64,000 bases of DNA from positions 118,996-182,995 of the forward strand of contig NZ_FMVT01000009.1 of the NCBI RefSeq assembly GCF_900102505.1, read 5' to 3'. Below are positions 26,318-34,759 of this stretch, one piece after another. The stretch comes from Paracoccus tibetensis (GTDB lineage Bacteria; Pseudomonadota; Alphaproteobacteria; Rhodobacterales; Rhodobacteraceae). Numbering within the stretch: the stretch's first letter is position 1; every line of letters starts with the position of its first letter. The notes below the pieces were generated by a model. The model had not been told where the DNA came from and ran no database searches. It saw only the letters and a list, made by a program, of their open reading frames with translations. A program made the translations under genes and the position numbers.

Positions 26318-27498
26318 TGCTGTCCAACCTGCAACCGCAAGCCCCTGACAAGATCCTGATGCTGATCGAGGAGTTCAAGGCCGACACCCGCCAGGGCAAG
26401 ATCGACCTGGGCGTCGGCGTCTACAAGGACCCCGAGGGCGTGACTCCGGTCATGCGCGCGGTGAAGGCGGCCGAGCAGCGCATCTGGGAGACGCAGACGA
26501 CCAAGGCCTATACAGGCCTCGCCGGCGAGCCGGAATATCGCAGCGCGATGGCGAAGATGGTGCTGGCCGAGGTCCCGGCGGACCGCCTCGCCTCGGTCGC
26601 GACCGTGGGCGGCACCGGCGCGATCCGACAGGCGCTGGAACTGGCGCGGATGGCCCATCCGGGGCTGACGGTGCATGTCTCGGACCCGACCTGGCCGAAC
26701 CACCTGTCGATCATGAAGTTCATGGGCCTGCCCTACGTCGAGTATCGCTATTTCGACGTGGCCACCCGCGGCGTCGATTTCGAAGCGATGAAGCAGGACA
26801 TCGCCCGCGCCAAGAAGGGCGACATCGTCCTTCTGCACGGCTGCTGCCACAACCCGACCGGCGCCAACCTGACGCTGGACCAGTGGCGCGAGGTCATCGA
26901 CATCCTGCAGACGACAGGCGCCGTCCCGCTGATCGATCTCGCCTATCAGGGCTTCGGCGACGGGCTCGACGCGGATGCCGAGGCCACCCGTCTCGTCGCG
27001 CAAAGCCTGCCCGAGGTGCTGATCGCCGCCTCCTGCTCGAAGAACTTCGGCATCTACCGCGAGCGGACCGGCATCCTGATTGCGCTGGCCGAGACCACGC
27101 AGGCCCGCGACCTGGCGCAAGGCGCGATGGCCTACCTCAACCGGCAGAACTACTCCTTCCCGCCCGATCACGGCGCCCGCATCGTGCAGACCATCCTCAC
27201 CGACGACGCCCTGCGCGCCGATTGGGCCGCCGAGCTGGAGGAGGTCAGGAACACCATGCTGGGCCTCAGGGACCAGCTGGCGGCCGAGCTGCGCCAGCTC
27301 TCGGGCAGCGACCGCTTCGACTTCATCGCCCATCACCGCGGCATGTTCTCGCGCCTCGGCGCCACGCCCGAGCAGGTGCAACAGCTGAAATCGGAGGCGG
27401 CGATCTACATGGTCGGCGACTCGCGGCTGAACATCGCGGGCCTCAACCAGCACACGGTGCCGGTGCTGGCCCGCGCGATCATCGACGCCGGCATCTGA
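26317..27498 (+). CDS. tyrB: Aspartate/aromatic aminotransferase (class I, subgroup Ia)
   Basis: A 393-residue PLP enzyme of the AspC/TyrB type. It opens KILMLIEEFKADTRQGKIDL GVGVY and has the PLP lysine in ASCSKNFGIYRERTG (about residue 242), HGCCHNPTGANLT, and the C-terminal substrate Arg in YMVGDSRLNIAGL. TyrB versus AspC cannot be separated safely by eye. It is coupled to the upstream sulfurtransferase by TGATG; aspartate aminotransferases also deaminate cysteine to 3-mercaptopyruvate, so the pair may form a cysteine-sulfur route. A REP-like element follows. Confidence 0.88.
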   Translation: MLSNLQPQAPDKILMLIEEFKADTRQGKIDLGVGVYKDPEGVTPVMRAVKAAEQRIWETQTTKAYTGLAGEPEYRSAMAKMVLAEVPADRLASVATVGGTGAIRQALELARMAHPGLTVHVSDPTWPNHLSIMKFMGLPYVEYRYFDVATRGVDFEAMKQDIARAKKGDIVLLHGCCHNPTGANLTLDQWREVIDILQTTGAVPLIDLAYQGFGDGLDADAEATRLVAQSLPEVLIAASCSKNFGIYRERTGILIALAETTQARDLAQGAMAYLNRQNYSFPPDHGARIVQTILTDDALRADWAAELEEVRNTMLGLRDQLAAELRQLSGSDRFDFIAHHRGMFSRLGATPEQVQQLKSEAAIYMVGDSRLNIAGLNQHTVPVLARAIIDAGI

Positions 27499-27518
27499 AG
27501 GCTTCGGCACCCGCCGCA

Positions 27519-27585
27519 TCTTCTGTGCCGAAATATCCTCAGGGGGTGAATTGGCCGCAGGCCAAGAGGGGGCGCGAGCGCCCCC
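27519..27585 (+). repeat. REP-like element R3: AT-rich head plus two hairpins
   Basis: Located between the convergent aminotransferase and the small membrane protein gene. The head TCTTCTGTGCCGAAATATCC is followed by hairpin 1, TTGGCC-GCA-GGCCAA (27551-27565), and hairpin 2, GGGGGCGC-GA-GCGCCCCC (27568-27585). It is nearly identical over about 50 bp to the copy at 38461-38510, which is in the other orientation. It has no T-run, so it is not a classical intrinsic terminator. Confidence 0.75.
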
Positions 27586-27590
27586 GTTCC

Positions 27591-27920
27591 TTACCGCCGG
27601 GCCAGCCGCTGCTCGATGAAGTCGCGCAGCTCCTCGATCTCGGCCCGCGCCTCGCGCAGGCCTTCGGTCGCGGCGCGCAGCTCGGCCGCCGCACCCGCCT
27701 GCCGCTCTGCAAACACCGCCTCGCGCTCGGCCAGCGTCTCGCGCGCGGCATCCCGCGCCGCCTCGGCCTCGTGCAGCGCATGGGCGATCCTGCCGTGCTG
27801 GGCAATGTCCTCGCGGCCCGGCCGCGTCAGCCGGTGCAGCAGCCAGCAGGCGAACCAGCCCAGAAGGAAGGCGCCGAACAGGATGATGGCGGTGGCGGCG
27901 ATGAATTCGGAGCGGTTCAT
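27591..27920 (-). CDS. Small membrane-anchored coiled-coil protein, unknown function
   Basis: A 109-residue protein with one N-terminal transmembrane helix (AATAIILFGAFLLGWFACWL) and then a long Ala/Glu/Arg-rich coiled coil to the C-terminus. This layout resembles YhcB-like envelope proteins, but I cannot claim homology. Its ATG overlaps the stop of the OmpA/BON gene (ATGA), so the two are coupled, and it probably acts with that protein at the envelope. I do not recognise a family. Confidence 0.75.
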   Translation of the reverse strand: MNRSEFIAATAIILFGAFLLGWFACWLLHRLTRPGREDIAQHGRIAHALHEAEAARDAARETLAEREAVFAERQAGAAAELRAATEGLREARAEIEELRDFIEQRLARR

Positions 27921-30094
27921 TCGGCGGTCAGGTCCTCGTCCTGCGCGCCGACGCCTGCGGGCCGCGCCGAGGGACGCGGCGTCTCGGGGGTCGGCGTCAG
28001 CACCGGCAGCCTAATGCTTTCCTCGCGCTCGTCCAGCGTCTGGAACTCCTCGCTCGCCCCAAGCGTCCGCGGCGCCAGCGACAGCTCGCGGGCGGCGGGC
28101 AGGACCGGGCCCTGCATCTGCGGCGCCGGGCCCGGCAGGACCGGCCCCTGCACCTGCGGGCGCTCGGGGCCGAACCCGCCTGCGGCCACGGCCGGGGCCG
28201 GTGCTTCCGCCTCGGGCGCGGGGTCCGCGCCGGTGACGCCGGTCACCACGACCGGCTCGGGCAGCGGCGCGCTGCGCACGCGATGGGGCGACATCAGGCG
28301 GAACTCGATCCGGCGGTTCGCCTCGCGGCCCTCCTCGGTCTCGTTCGTGGCGATCGGCTGGCTCTCGCCATAGCCGCGCGAGGTCATGTTGCCGACGTCG
28401 ATCCCCGCCTCGGCCATGGCCGAGACGATGGCCTGCGCCCGGCTGCGCGAGAGGTCCGCGTTGAACCCTTCCGAGCCTTGCGAATCCGTATGCCCACCGG
28501 CCTCGATCTGGAACTCGGCGCAGTCCTCCATGGCCGTCCCGAGCCCGCGCAGCGTCGGCGCCGGATCCCCGGCGATGGAGGACCGGCTCGGCTCGAAGCC
28601 AATCTCGGATTCCGACATGATGAGGTTCAGCCGCGCGACGCATTCCTCGCCGTCCGGCAGGCCCAGCCCCTCGTCCAGAAGGCGGTCGTAGCGGATCGCC
28701 AGCTCGAAGGGCAGCCCCGGCTCGAGCCGCTGCGACAAGAGCGCCGCGGCCGTGCGGGGCGCGTCGGGATCGCCCGAGGTGCCGCTGAGGGTGATCAGCT
28801 CGGGCGTCACCTGCACGCTGCCCGATGCCAGCACGCCCAAGGCTTCCAGTCCCGCGATCATCCGCACCGTCCAGCCGCCCGGCACGTCGGGGCTGGGCCG
28901 CAGGGTGCTGCGCGCCACCTCGAAGCGCGAGTTGGCGAAGCTGTCCACCGCCTCGCGCATGCGGGTGTCGGCGATCCCGCCGCGCAGGGTCAGGCTGCCC
29001 GTCTCGGACAGGGTCGCCACGAACTCGACCGGGCCGCGCGGCGCGTCCTCGGCCTGCTCCTGCTCGGCCGTCAGGGCGAAGACGCGGGGCAGGGCGGCAT
29101 CGAGGCTCTGGGTGACGCGGTTCAGTGCCCCGCGGTCCAGCGTTGCGGGCACCAGCAGCGCGACATCGGCATCGCTGATCGTCAGCCGACCCGCGCCCAG
29201 TTCGGCCAGCGCCGAGATGGCAAGGCTGGCGGCATCGCCCCAATCGCCCGAGGGCGCGCCGAGCGCCAGCGTGCAGGCGGGGCTGCCCGCGACGCCGGCG
29301 GCCTCGGCGGCGGCCAGGATCTTCTCGCGCGCGTCCTCGTCATCGGCGGCGCAGGTCTCGATCCGCATTCCGCGCGCGTCCATGACGGCCTGCAGCAGGA
29401 AGGGCGAGACGACCGGGCGCGGCGCCGAGATCTCGGCCTGCAGCGCCAGTCCCTCGGGACGCGCCTCCTGCAGGCGGGTCTCCAGCCGGGCCTTCTCGGC
29501 CGCGCTGCCGGCAAGGGCGGTCACCTGGACCCGGCCGGGCTGGATCGAGATCTTGGACTGCGCCGAAGCCTGCACCGCCGCGACGCCGTAATCCAGCGCC
29601 TCGGTCCAGCCCTCCGGCACGGGATAATCCGCGCTTTCCATCAGGTCGGTGATCTGCGGCGCCGCCGTCTCGGTCCGCAACTGGCGCATCAGGGCCACCC
29701 GGTCGGTCGAGGCCGGAACCAGCCCGATCACCGAGATGCCGGCATCGTTGCGCAGCAGCTCGACCTTGAACTCGGGTGGCGTCATCGCCTCGGTCGCGGC
29801 GACGGTCATCCGGTCCAGCACCCGCGTCGCGTCCACCGCGGTCGCGGCCTGGCTCATTGCGCGGAAGCGCTCGACCTCGGAGGGGGCGGTGCCGGTCAGG
29901 CGGACCTCGAGCCCGTCGGCGCGCACCTCGACCCAGTCCTGGCCGGCGGCGGCGAGCGCTGCACGCACCTCCTCGGTCGAGCGCGTCTCGATGAAGTCGG
30001 CCGCCGCCTGCGCGCCCCACCAGAACAGCCCGCCGGCGCCACCCATCACCAGAAGGGTCGCAAGCGAGGTCGTCAGGCGGCTGCGCGCGGTCAT
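27917..30094 (-). CDS. OmpA-family protein with BON-like repeats
   Basis: A large (725 residues) envelope protein. After a single N-terminal membrane helix (TSLATLLVMGGAGGLFWWGA), residues about 35-470 hold several repeats resembling BON domains (VRADGLEVRLTGTAPSEVER and similar), which bind lipid or membranes. The C-terminal OmpA domain (FQIEAGGHTDSQGSEGFNAD, TSRGYGESQPIATNETEEGR) binds peptidoglycan. A Pro-rich tail follows. The ATG at 30094 is favoured over the GTG at 30127 because a membrane helix follows directly and GGGAG is upstream. It resembles ArfA-like proteins in layout; role unknown. Confidence 0.85.
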   Translation of the reverse strand: MTARSRLTTSLATLLVMGGAGGLFWWGAQAAADFIETRSTEEVRAALAAAGQDWVEVRADGLEVRLTGTAPSEVERFRAMSQAATAVDATRVLDRMTVAATEAMTPPEFKVELLRNDAGISVIGLVPASTDRVALMRQLRTETAAPQITDLMESADYPVPEGWTEALDYGVAAVQASAQSKISIQPGRVQVTALAGSAAEKARLETRLQEARPEGLALQAEISAPRPVVSPFLLQAVMDARGMRIETCAADDEDAREKILAAAEAAGVAGSPACTLALGAPSGDWGDAASLAISALAELGAGRLTISDADVALLVPATLDRGALNRVTQSLDAALPRVFALTAEQEQAEDAPRGPVEFVATLSETGSLTLRGGIADTRMREAVDSFANSRFEVARSTLRPSPDVPGGWTVRMIAGLEALGVLASGSVQVTPELITLSGTSGDPDAPRTAAALLSQRLEPGLPFELAIRYDRLLDEGLGLPDGEECVARLNLIMSESEIGFEPSRSSIAGDPAPTLRGLGTAMEDCAEFQIEAGGHTDSQGSEGFNADLSRSRAQAIVSAMAEAGIDVGNMTSRGYGESQPIATNETEEGREANRRIEFRLMSPHRVRSAPLPEPVVVTGVTGADPAPEAEAPAPAVAAGGFGPERPQVQGPVLPGPAPQMQGPVLPAARELSLAPRTLGASEEFQTLDEREESIRLPVLTPTPETPRPSARPAGVGAQDEDLTAE

Positions 30095-30155
30095 GGATAG
30101 GCTCCCGGACTGTGATCGGCGGGCCACATCTAGCCCCCGCGCGTCAGCCGTGCAA

Positions 30156-31106
30156 TCAGACCAGCCCTGCCAGCGCCAGGAACCCTGCGAGGATCAGCCC
30201 CGCGTCACGGTTGCTGCGGAACAGGCGAAGGCAGCTAGCGCCATGATCCGGCTGGAACTTCGAGAGCTGCCAGCCCAGATGCAGCGCGAAGCCCAGGATG
30301 CCGGCGAAGGCCATCAAGAGATTGCGACCGGCCAGCGCCGCCCCCAGCCCCAGCAGCGCGACCGCGACAAGGGCGAAGGTCGGCAGGATGCGCGGGCTCG
30401 CCTCGCCGAAAAGGCGCGCGGTGGAGCGGACGCCGATCAGCGCGTCGTCCTCGGCGTCCTGATGGGCATAGATCGTGTCGTAGAAGATCGTCCAGGCGAT
30501 CGCGCCCAGGTAGGCGGCGACCGGGGCTAGGTCCAGCCGCCCCATATGCGCGGCATAGGCCAGAAGGATGCCCCAGTTGAAGGCAAGGCCAAGGAAGACC
30601 TGCGGCCACCAGGTGAATCGCTTGGCGAAGGGATAGATCGCGACCAGCGCCAGCGAAGCGACGCCTAGCCAGATCGCCGCCCAGCCAAGCGTCAGCAGGA
30701 TCACGAAGCCGATGAGGCATTGCGCGATCAGCCAGCCATAGGCGCCCTTCAGCGTCACCGCGCCCGAGGGCAGCGGCCGCGAGCGGGTGCGCGAGACCTG
30801 CGCGTCGATGTCGCGGTCGGTGATGTCGTTCCAGGTGCAGCCCGCCCCGCGCATGACGAAGGCCCCGATCAGGCAGGCGAGGGCGATCCACAGGTCGAAC
30901 CAGCGCGGGGCGTCCGCCATCATCGCCAGCCCGATCCCCCACCAGCAGGGCAGCAGCAAAAGCCAGGTGCCGATCGGCCGGTCGGCGCGGCTGAGGCGCA
31001 GCCAAGGCCGCGACCAGGCGGGGGCGTAGCGGTCCACCCAGTTGCCCGCGGGTGCGTCGGACACGGAATGGAGGGCGGCATCTGGCGCTTGCCGTTGATC
31101 TTGCAT
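30156..31106 (-). CDS. ubiA: 4-Hydroxybenzoate polyprenyltransferase
   Basis: This membrane enzyme attaches the polyprenyl chain to 4-hydroxybenzoate in ubiquinone synthesis. The 316-residue protein has the Mg-pyrophosphate motif NDITDRDID (about 93-101) and the second aspartate motif YAHQDAEDD, with about eight membrane helices. The N-terminal 40 residues are hydrophilic. The start at 31106 is 14 bp from the divergent rsmE start, so the promoters overlap. COQ9 at 15.9 kb belongs to the same pathway. Confidence 0.95.
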   Translation of the reverse strand: MQDQRQAPDAALHSVSDAPAGNWVDRYAPAWSRPWLRLSRADRPIGTWLLLLPCWWGIGLAMMADAPRWFDLWIALACLIGAFVMRGAGCTWNDITDRDIDAQVSRTRSRPLPSGAVTLKGAYGWLIAQCLIGFVILLTLGWAAIWLGVASLALVAIYPFAKRFTWWPQVFLGLAFNWGILLAYAAHMGRLDLAPVAAYLGAIAWTIFYDTIYAHQDAEDDALIGVRSTARLFGEASPRILPTFALVAVALLGLGAALAGRNLLMAFAGILGFALHLGWQLSKFQPDHGASCLRLFRSNRDAGLILAGFLALAGLV

Positions 31107-31120
31107 AGCCTTGCCCCGTC

Positions 31121-31846
31121 ATGGCGAAAATCAGGCTGTTCATAGATCACCCGCTGGCCGAGGGGCAAGCCGCGCCGCTGGACGGGGCGCAGGCGCATTA
31201 CCTGTCTGGCGTCATGCGGCTGAAGCCGGGGGACGAGATCACCGTCTTCAACGGCCGCGACGGGGCGTGGTCGGCGCGGCTGCTTGATGCCGGCAAGCGC
31301 GGCGGCAGTCTCGAGCTTCTGGCGCAGGTGGCGCCGCAGCGCGATCCGCCGGACCTGTGGCTCATCTTCGCGCCGATCAAGAAGGCCCGCACCGATTTCA
31401 TCGTCGAGAAGGCGGCCGAGATGGGCTCGGCGCGCATCCTGCCCGTGCAGACCGACTTCACCAATTCCGAGCGTATCCGCCAGGACCGGCTTCAGGCCCA
31501 TGCCGTCGAGGCCGCCGAGCAATGCGGCGGCACCTTCGTGCCCGAGGTCGCGGACCTCGTGCCGCTGGCGCGGCTGCTGGACGGATGGGACGCGGGGCGC
31601 CGCATCCTCTGGGCGGACGAAGCCCGCGCCGGCCCGGCCGAGACGCTCGCCGGCTTGCCGCGCGGCCCCTGGGCCATCCTGATCGGCCCCGAGGGCGGGT
31701 TCTCAGAGGCCGAGCGGCAGCGGCTCGGCCGGACGCCCTTCGTCACGCCGGTCAGCCTCGGGCCGCGCATCCTGCGCGCCGATACGGCGGCCGTCGCGGC
31801 GCTTGCCCTGTGGCAGGCGCAGCTGGGGGACTGGCAGGGCGGCTGA
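31121..31846 (+). CDS. rsmE: 16S rRNA (uracil1498-N3)-methyltransferase
   Basis: A 241-residue SPOUT methyltransferase that modifies U1498 of 16S rRNA. The N-terminal PUA-like domain (AQAAPLDGAQAHYLSGVMRL-like region, starting MAKIRLFIDHPL) is followed by the knot domain with LIFAPIKKARTDFIVEKAAE, ILIGPEGGFSEAERQ and SLGPRILRADTAAVAAL. Length and motifs are normal. It is divergent from ubiA with a very short spacer. Confidence 0.95.
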   Translation: MAKIRLFIDHPLAEGQAAPLDGAQAHYLSGVMRLKPGDEITVFNGRDGAWSARLLDAGKRGGSLELLAQVAPQRDPPDLWLIFAPIKKARTDFIVEKAAEMGSARILPVQTDFTNSERIRQDRLQAHAVEAAEQCGGTFVPEVADLVPLARLLDGWDAGRRILWADEARAGPAETLAGLPRGPWAILIGPEGGFSEAERQRLGRTPFVTPVSLGPRILRADTAAVAALALWQAQLGDWQGG

Positions 31847-32051
31847 CGGCCTCTGCTCGCTGCGGCACGAGCTGCGGCACAAAAGGATGAAGATCCTGCG
31901 AACGGCGGCGGCGGAACAGGCGCTTTTCCCTTGCGCCGGGCGCATGGCGGGCATGCCGCTTTCCCGGCTACTCGCATCGTCCTGCTCGGCTTATGTGCCT
32001 CTCTGTCCGAGTGCTGCCCGATAGGCGGGCAGTTTATGAACAGGTGATAAA

Positions 32052-32243
32052 ATGACGACGATCGACACCAACCACAGCGCCGCACTGGGCCAGGGAGGCA
32101 TCGTCGCGCGCTTCACCTCGATGCTGGAAGCATGGCGCGACACGCGCGTGACCCGGCGCGAGCTGAACCGCCTTTCGGACCGCGAGCTGGACGACATCGG
32201 CCTGACCCGCGGCGACATCGAGCGGATTGCGCGCGGCCTCTGA
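32052..32243 (+). CDS. DUF1127 small protein
   Basis: A 63-residue protein whose C-terminal half is the arginine-rich DUF1127 module (RRELNRLSDRELDDIGLTRG). In alphaproteobacteria such proteins take part in stress and phosphate responses and bind RNA; the role here is inferred from the family only. AGGTGATAAA precedes the ATG, and a strong terminator follows. The 205-bp upstream region should hold its promoter; I see no clear box. Confidence 0.88.
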   Translation: MTTIDTNHSAALGQGGIVARFTSMLEAWRDTRVTRRELNRLSDRELDDIGLTRGDIERIARGL

Positions 32244-32280
32244 CGCCCGCCGCATGGCCCGAAAGGGCCGGATGAACGAG

Positions 32281-32308
32281 CCCCCACGATCGCTCGCGGG
32301 GGTTTTTT
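32281..32308 (+). terminator. Intrinsic terminator of the DUF1127 gene
   Basis: CCCCCaCGA-TCGC-TCGcGGGGG is an 8-bp stem with one A-C mismatch, followed by six T. It lies 37 bp after the stop codon and 11 bp before the end of convergent prmA. Confidence 0.9.
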
Positions 32309-32318
32309 CATGCGCGGC

Positions 32319-33188
32319 TCAGCCGCGCGTCAACACCAGCGTCGTCCAGTCGCCCAGATCGTCGCGCCGGTCCAGCGCAAGGCCGGCGGCCCGGTAGGCC
32401 GCCGCCACGTCGTCTGCCTGTGTCACCAGGATGCCCGACAGGATCGCCTTGCCGCCGGGGCGCAGATGCGCGGCCATGTCGGGCGCAAGGTCGATCAGGG
32501 GCTGCTTGAGGATGTTCGCCAGGATCAGGTCGTAGGGCGCGGCCTCGTGCAGCGTCGGGTGCTGGAAGCCCGCCGCTTCGAGGCAGACGACGCGGCCGGC
32601 AAGGCCGTTGGCGATCACGTTCGCCGCTGCCGTGTCCACGGCCACCGGGTCGATGTCGCTGGCCAGCACCGTGTGGTGCCAGAGCCGCGCGGCGCCCATC
32701 GCCAGCACCGCCGTGCCGCAGCCGATGTCGGCCACGCGCTCGGCCTGGAAGCCCTCGGTCGCCAGCCGGTCCAGCGCCTCGAGACAGCCCTTGGTGGTGT
32801 TGTGATGGCCGGTGCCGAAGGCCATCGCGGCCTCGATGCACAGCGCCTCGACACCCTCGGGCACGCTGTCCGCGTCATGGCTGCCATGGACGTAGAAGCG
32901 GCCGGCACGGACGGGGGTCAGTTCGCGCCGGACATGGGCGACCCAGTCCACCTCGGGCAGTTCCGAGATGACGAAGGGGTTGGCGCCATGGGCGGCGGCC
33001 AGCAGCGCGAGGCCGATCTCGTCCGGCGCTTCGGTGAAGTAGGCGCCGACCTCCCACCGCTCGCTGCCGTCCTCGATCTCGAAGATGCCGGTGCCCACGG
33101 GCTCGGGGGTCAGGTCCTCGCAGGCTTCGGACAGGGCCTCGGCGGCCTCGCGGCCTTTCAGGTGGGTCAGCGCGGTGAAGGTGGGCAT
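32319..33188 (-). CDS. prmA: Ribosomal protein L11 methyltransferase
   Basis: PrmA trimethylates ribosomal protein L11. The 289-residue protein starting MPTFTALTHLKGREAAEAL has the SAM motifs AMAFGTGHHNTTKGCLEAL and VADIGCGTAVLAMGAARLW, and the catalytic NILKQPL motif. The ATG shares one base with the stop of msrA (TGATG), so it is coupled to it. An upstream extension of the open frame overlaps msrA and is not used. Confidence 0.95.
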   Translation of the reverse strand: MPTFTALTHLKGREAAEALSEACEDLTPEPVGTGIFEIEDGSERWEVGAYFTEAPDEIGLALLAAAHGANPFVISELPEVDWVAHVRRELTPVRAGRFYVHGSHDADSVPEGVEALCIEAAMAFGTGHHNTTKGCLEALDRLATEGFQAERVADIGCGTAVLAMGAARLWHHTVLASDIDPVAVDTAAANVIANGLAGRVVCLEAAGFQHPTLHEAAPYDLILANILKQPLIDLAPDMAAHLRPGGKAILSGILVTQADDVAAAYRAAGLALDRRDDLGDWTTLVLTRG

Positions 33189-33763
33189 CAGATCGGGTCC
33201 GGGTTGGGCATGGAGGCCTCTACCCCGGTGCCCTTGAGCCCGCAATAACCGTCGGGGTTCTTCTCAAGATACTGCTGATGCGCCTCGTGGGCGGGCCAGA
33301 AGGGGCCGGCCGGGATGATCCGGGTGGTGATCTCGGGCAGGCCCTGCACCGCGAGGCGGTTGTTGTAGTCGATCTTCGAGGCCTCGGCCGCCGCGGCCTG
33401 GCTGTCGTTGCAGGCCATGATCAGGCTGCGGTACTGGCTGCCGATGTCGCCGCCCTGCCGGTCGCCCTGGGTCGGGTCGTGGTTCTCCCAGAACAGCTTC
33501 AGCAGGTGGTCGTAGCTGATCAGCGAGCTGTCATAGACGATCCGCACCACCTCGGCATGGCCGGTCGTGCCGGTCTTCACCTCGTCATAGGTCGGGTTCT
33601 CGGTCTCGCCGCCGGCAAAGCCCACCTCGGTCAGCCAGACGCCGTGCTGCTGCCAGAACAGCCGCTCGACCCCCCAGTAGCAGCCCATGCCGAAGATCGC
33701 CTGGTCGTGGCCCTGCGGCACCTCGGCGCGGAGGGGGCGGTGAAAGATGGCGTGGTCGGTCAT
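33188..33763 (-). CDS. msrA: Peptide-methionine (S)-S-oxide reductase
   Basis: MsrA repairs oxidised methionine. The 191-residue protein has the active-site motif AIFGMGCYWGVERLFW with nucleophile Cys28, HAEVVRIVYD, and FWENHDPTQGDRQGGDIGSQYRS split across residues about 90-112. A C-terminal Cys in NPDGYCGLKGTG could be the resolving residue. It is the first gene of a two-gene unit with prmA. The start at 33763 follows GAGGG. Confidence 0.96.
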   Translation of the reverse strand: MTDHAIFHRPLRAEVPQGHDQAIFGMGCYWGVERLFWQQHGVWLTEVGFAGGETENPTYDEVKTGTTGHAEVVRIVYDSSLISYDHLLKLFWENHDPTQGDRQGGDIGSQYRSLIMACNDSQAAAAEASKIDYNNRLAVQGLPEITTRIIPAGPFWPAHEAHQQYLEKNPDGYCGLKGTGVEASMPNPDPI

Positions 33764-33814
33764 GTTTCCCTCGTGATGTGCGTCAGGCCGGAACGCCCGG
33801 CCCGGCGGCGGGGT

Positions 33815-34759
33815 TCACCCGCGCGGATGCGCCGCGCGGTAGACATCCAGAAGCCGCGCATCGTCGACCCCGGTATAGACCTGCGTCGTCGAGAGGCTGG
33901 CATGGCCCAGAAGTTCCTGGATCGTCCGCAGATCGCCCCCCGCCGACAGAAGATGCGTGGCGAAGCTGTGGCGCATGGCATGGGGCGTCGCCGTGGCCGG
34001 CAGGCCAAGCGCGGCGCGGGCGCTGCGCATCCTGGCGGCGATGGCCCCGGCATCCAGCCGGCCGCCGCGCGCGCCGCGGAACAGCGGCTGGTCGGGTGCC
34101 AGCGGCCAGGGGCAGGCGGAGAGGTAGTCCGCGACCGCCGCCTTCGCGACGGGCAGGACCGGAACCTGCCGCTCGCGCTTGCCCTTGCCGCGCACGCGCA
34201 GCGCCTCGGTGAAGGGCCAGTCGCGACCGTCGAGGCCGAGCGCCTCCGAGATGCGCAGCCCGCAGCCCCAGAGCAGCGTCAGCACGGCCGCATCGCGCGC
34301 CGCGATCCAGGGCGTCGGATGGTCGGTCGCCACGAGGTCAAGCGTGTCCTGCGCCTGGCTCGGCGTCAGCGGCCGGGGCAGCGAGCGGGCGTAGCGCGGG
34401 CTGCGCGCGGACAACGCGGCCGACAGATCGAAGCCCTGGCGGTCCGCGATCCAGCGCAGGAAGCTGCGGACGGCCGACTGGCGCCGCGCCAGCGAACGTG
34501 GCCCCAGCCCGCGCCCGCGCTCGGCGGCGGCGAAGGCGCGCATGTCGGCCTGCGCCAGCCGGCCGAGCGCGGCCGGGGTGACGGCCTCGCCCCAGTAGCC
34601 GGCGAGAAAGTGCAGGAAGGCGGTCAGATCGCCGCGATAGGCGGCGATGGTGTGCGGCGAGCGGTCGCGCAGCGCGGCCTCGCTGTCCAGCCAGCGCGTC
34701 AGCGCCTCGGCCGTGGCCGGCGCGAAGGCGAGGATCGGCTGCCCGGCCGCCGCGCTCAT
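33815..34759 (-). CDS. xerC: Tyrosine recombinase XerC
   Basis: XerC acts with XerD at dif to resolve chromosome dimers. The 314-residue protein has an N-terminal SAM-like core-binding domain and the catalytic set: Arg in LLWGCGLRISEAL, HxxR in HAMRHSFATHLL, and His/Tyr in LLGHASLSTTQVYTGV. It overlaps the upstream DUF484 gene by ATGA, the conserved DUF484-xerC arrangement. No phage genes are nearby, so a housekeeping recombinase is the best reading. Confidence 0.93.
   Translation of the reverse strand: MSAAAGQPILAFAPATAEALTRWLDSEAALRDRSPHTIAAYRGDLTAFLHFLAGYWGEAVTPAALGRLAQADMRAFAAAERGRGLGPRSLARRQSAVRSFLRWIADRQGFDLSAALSARSPRYARSLPRPLTPSQAQDTLDLVATDHPTPWIAARDAAVLTLLWGCGLRISEALGLDGRDWPFTEALRVRGKGKRERQVPVLPVAKAAVADYLSACPWPLAPDQPLFRGARGGRLDAGAIAARMRSARAALGLPATATPHAMRHSFATHLLSAGGDLRTIQELLGHASLSTTQVYTGVDDARLLDVYRAAHPRG

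Noticed and set aside
33815..34759. xerC as a phage or integron integrase
   Set aside because: It is paired with DUF484, with no attachment repeat, tRNA or phage gene nearby.
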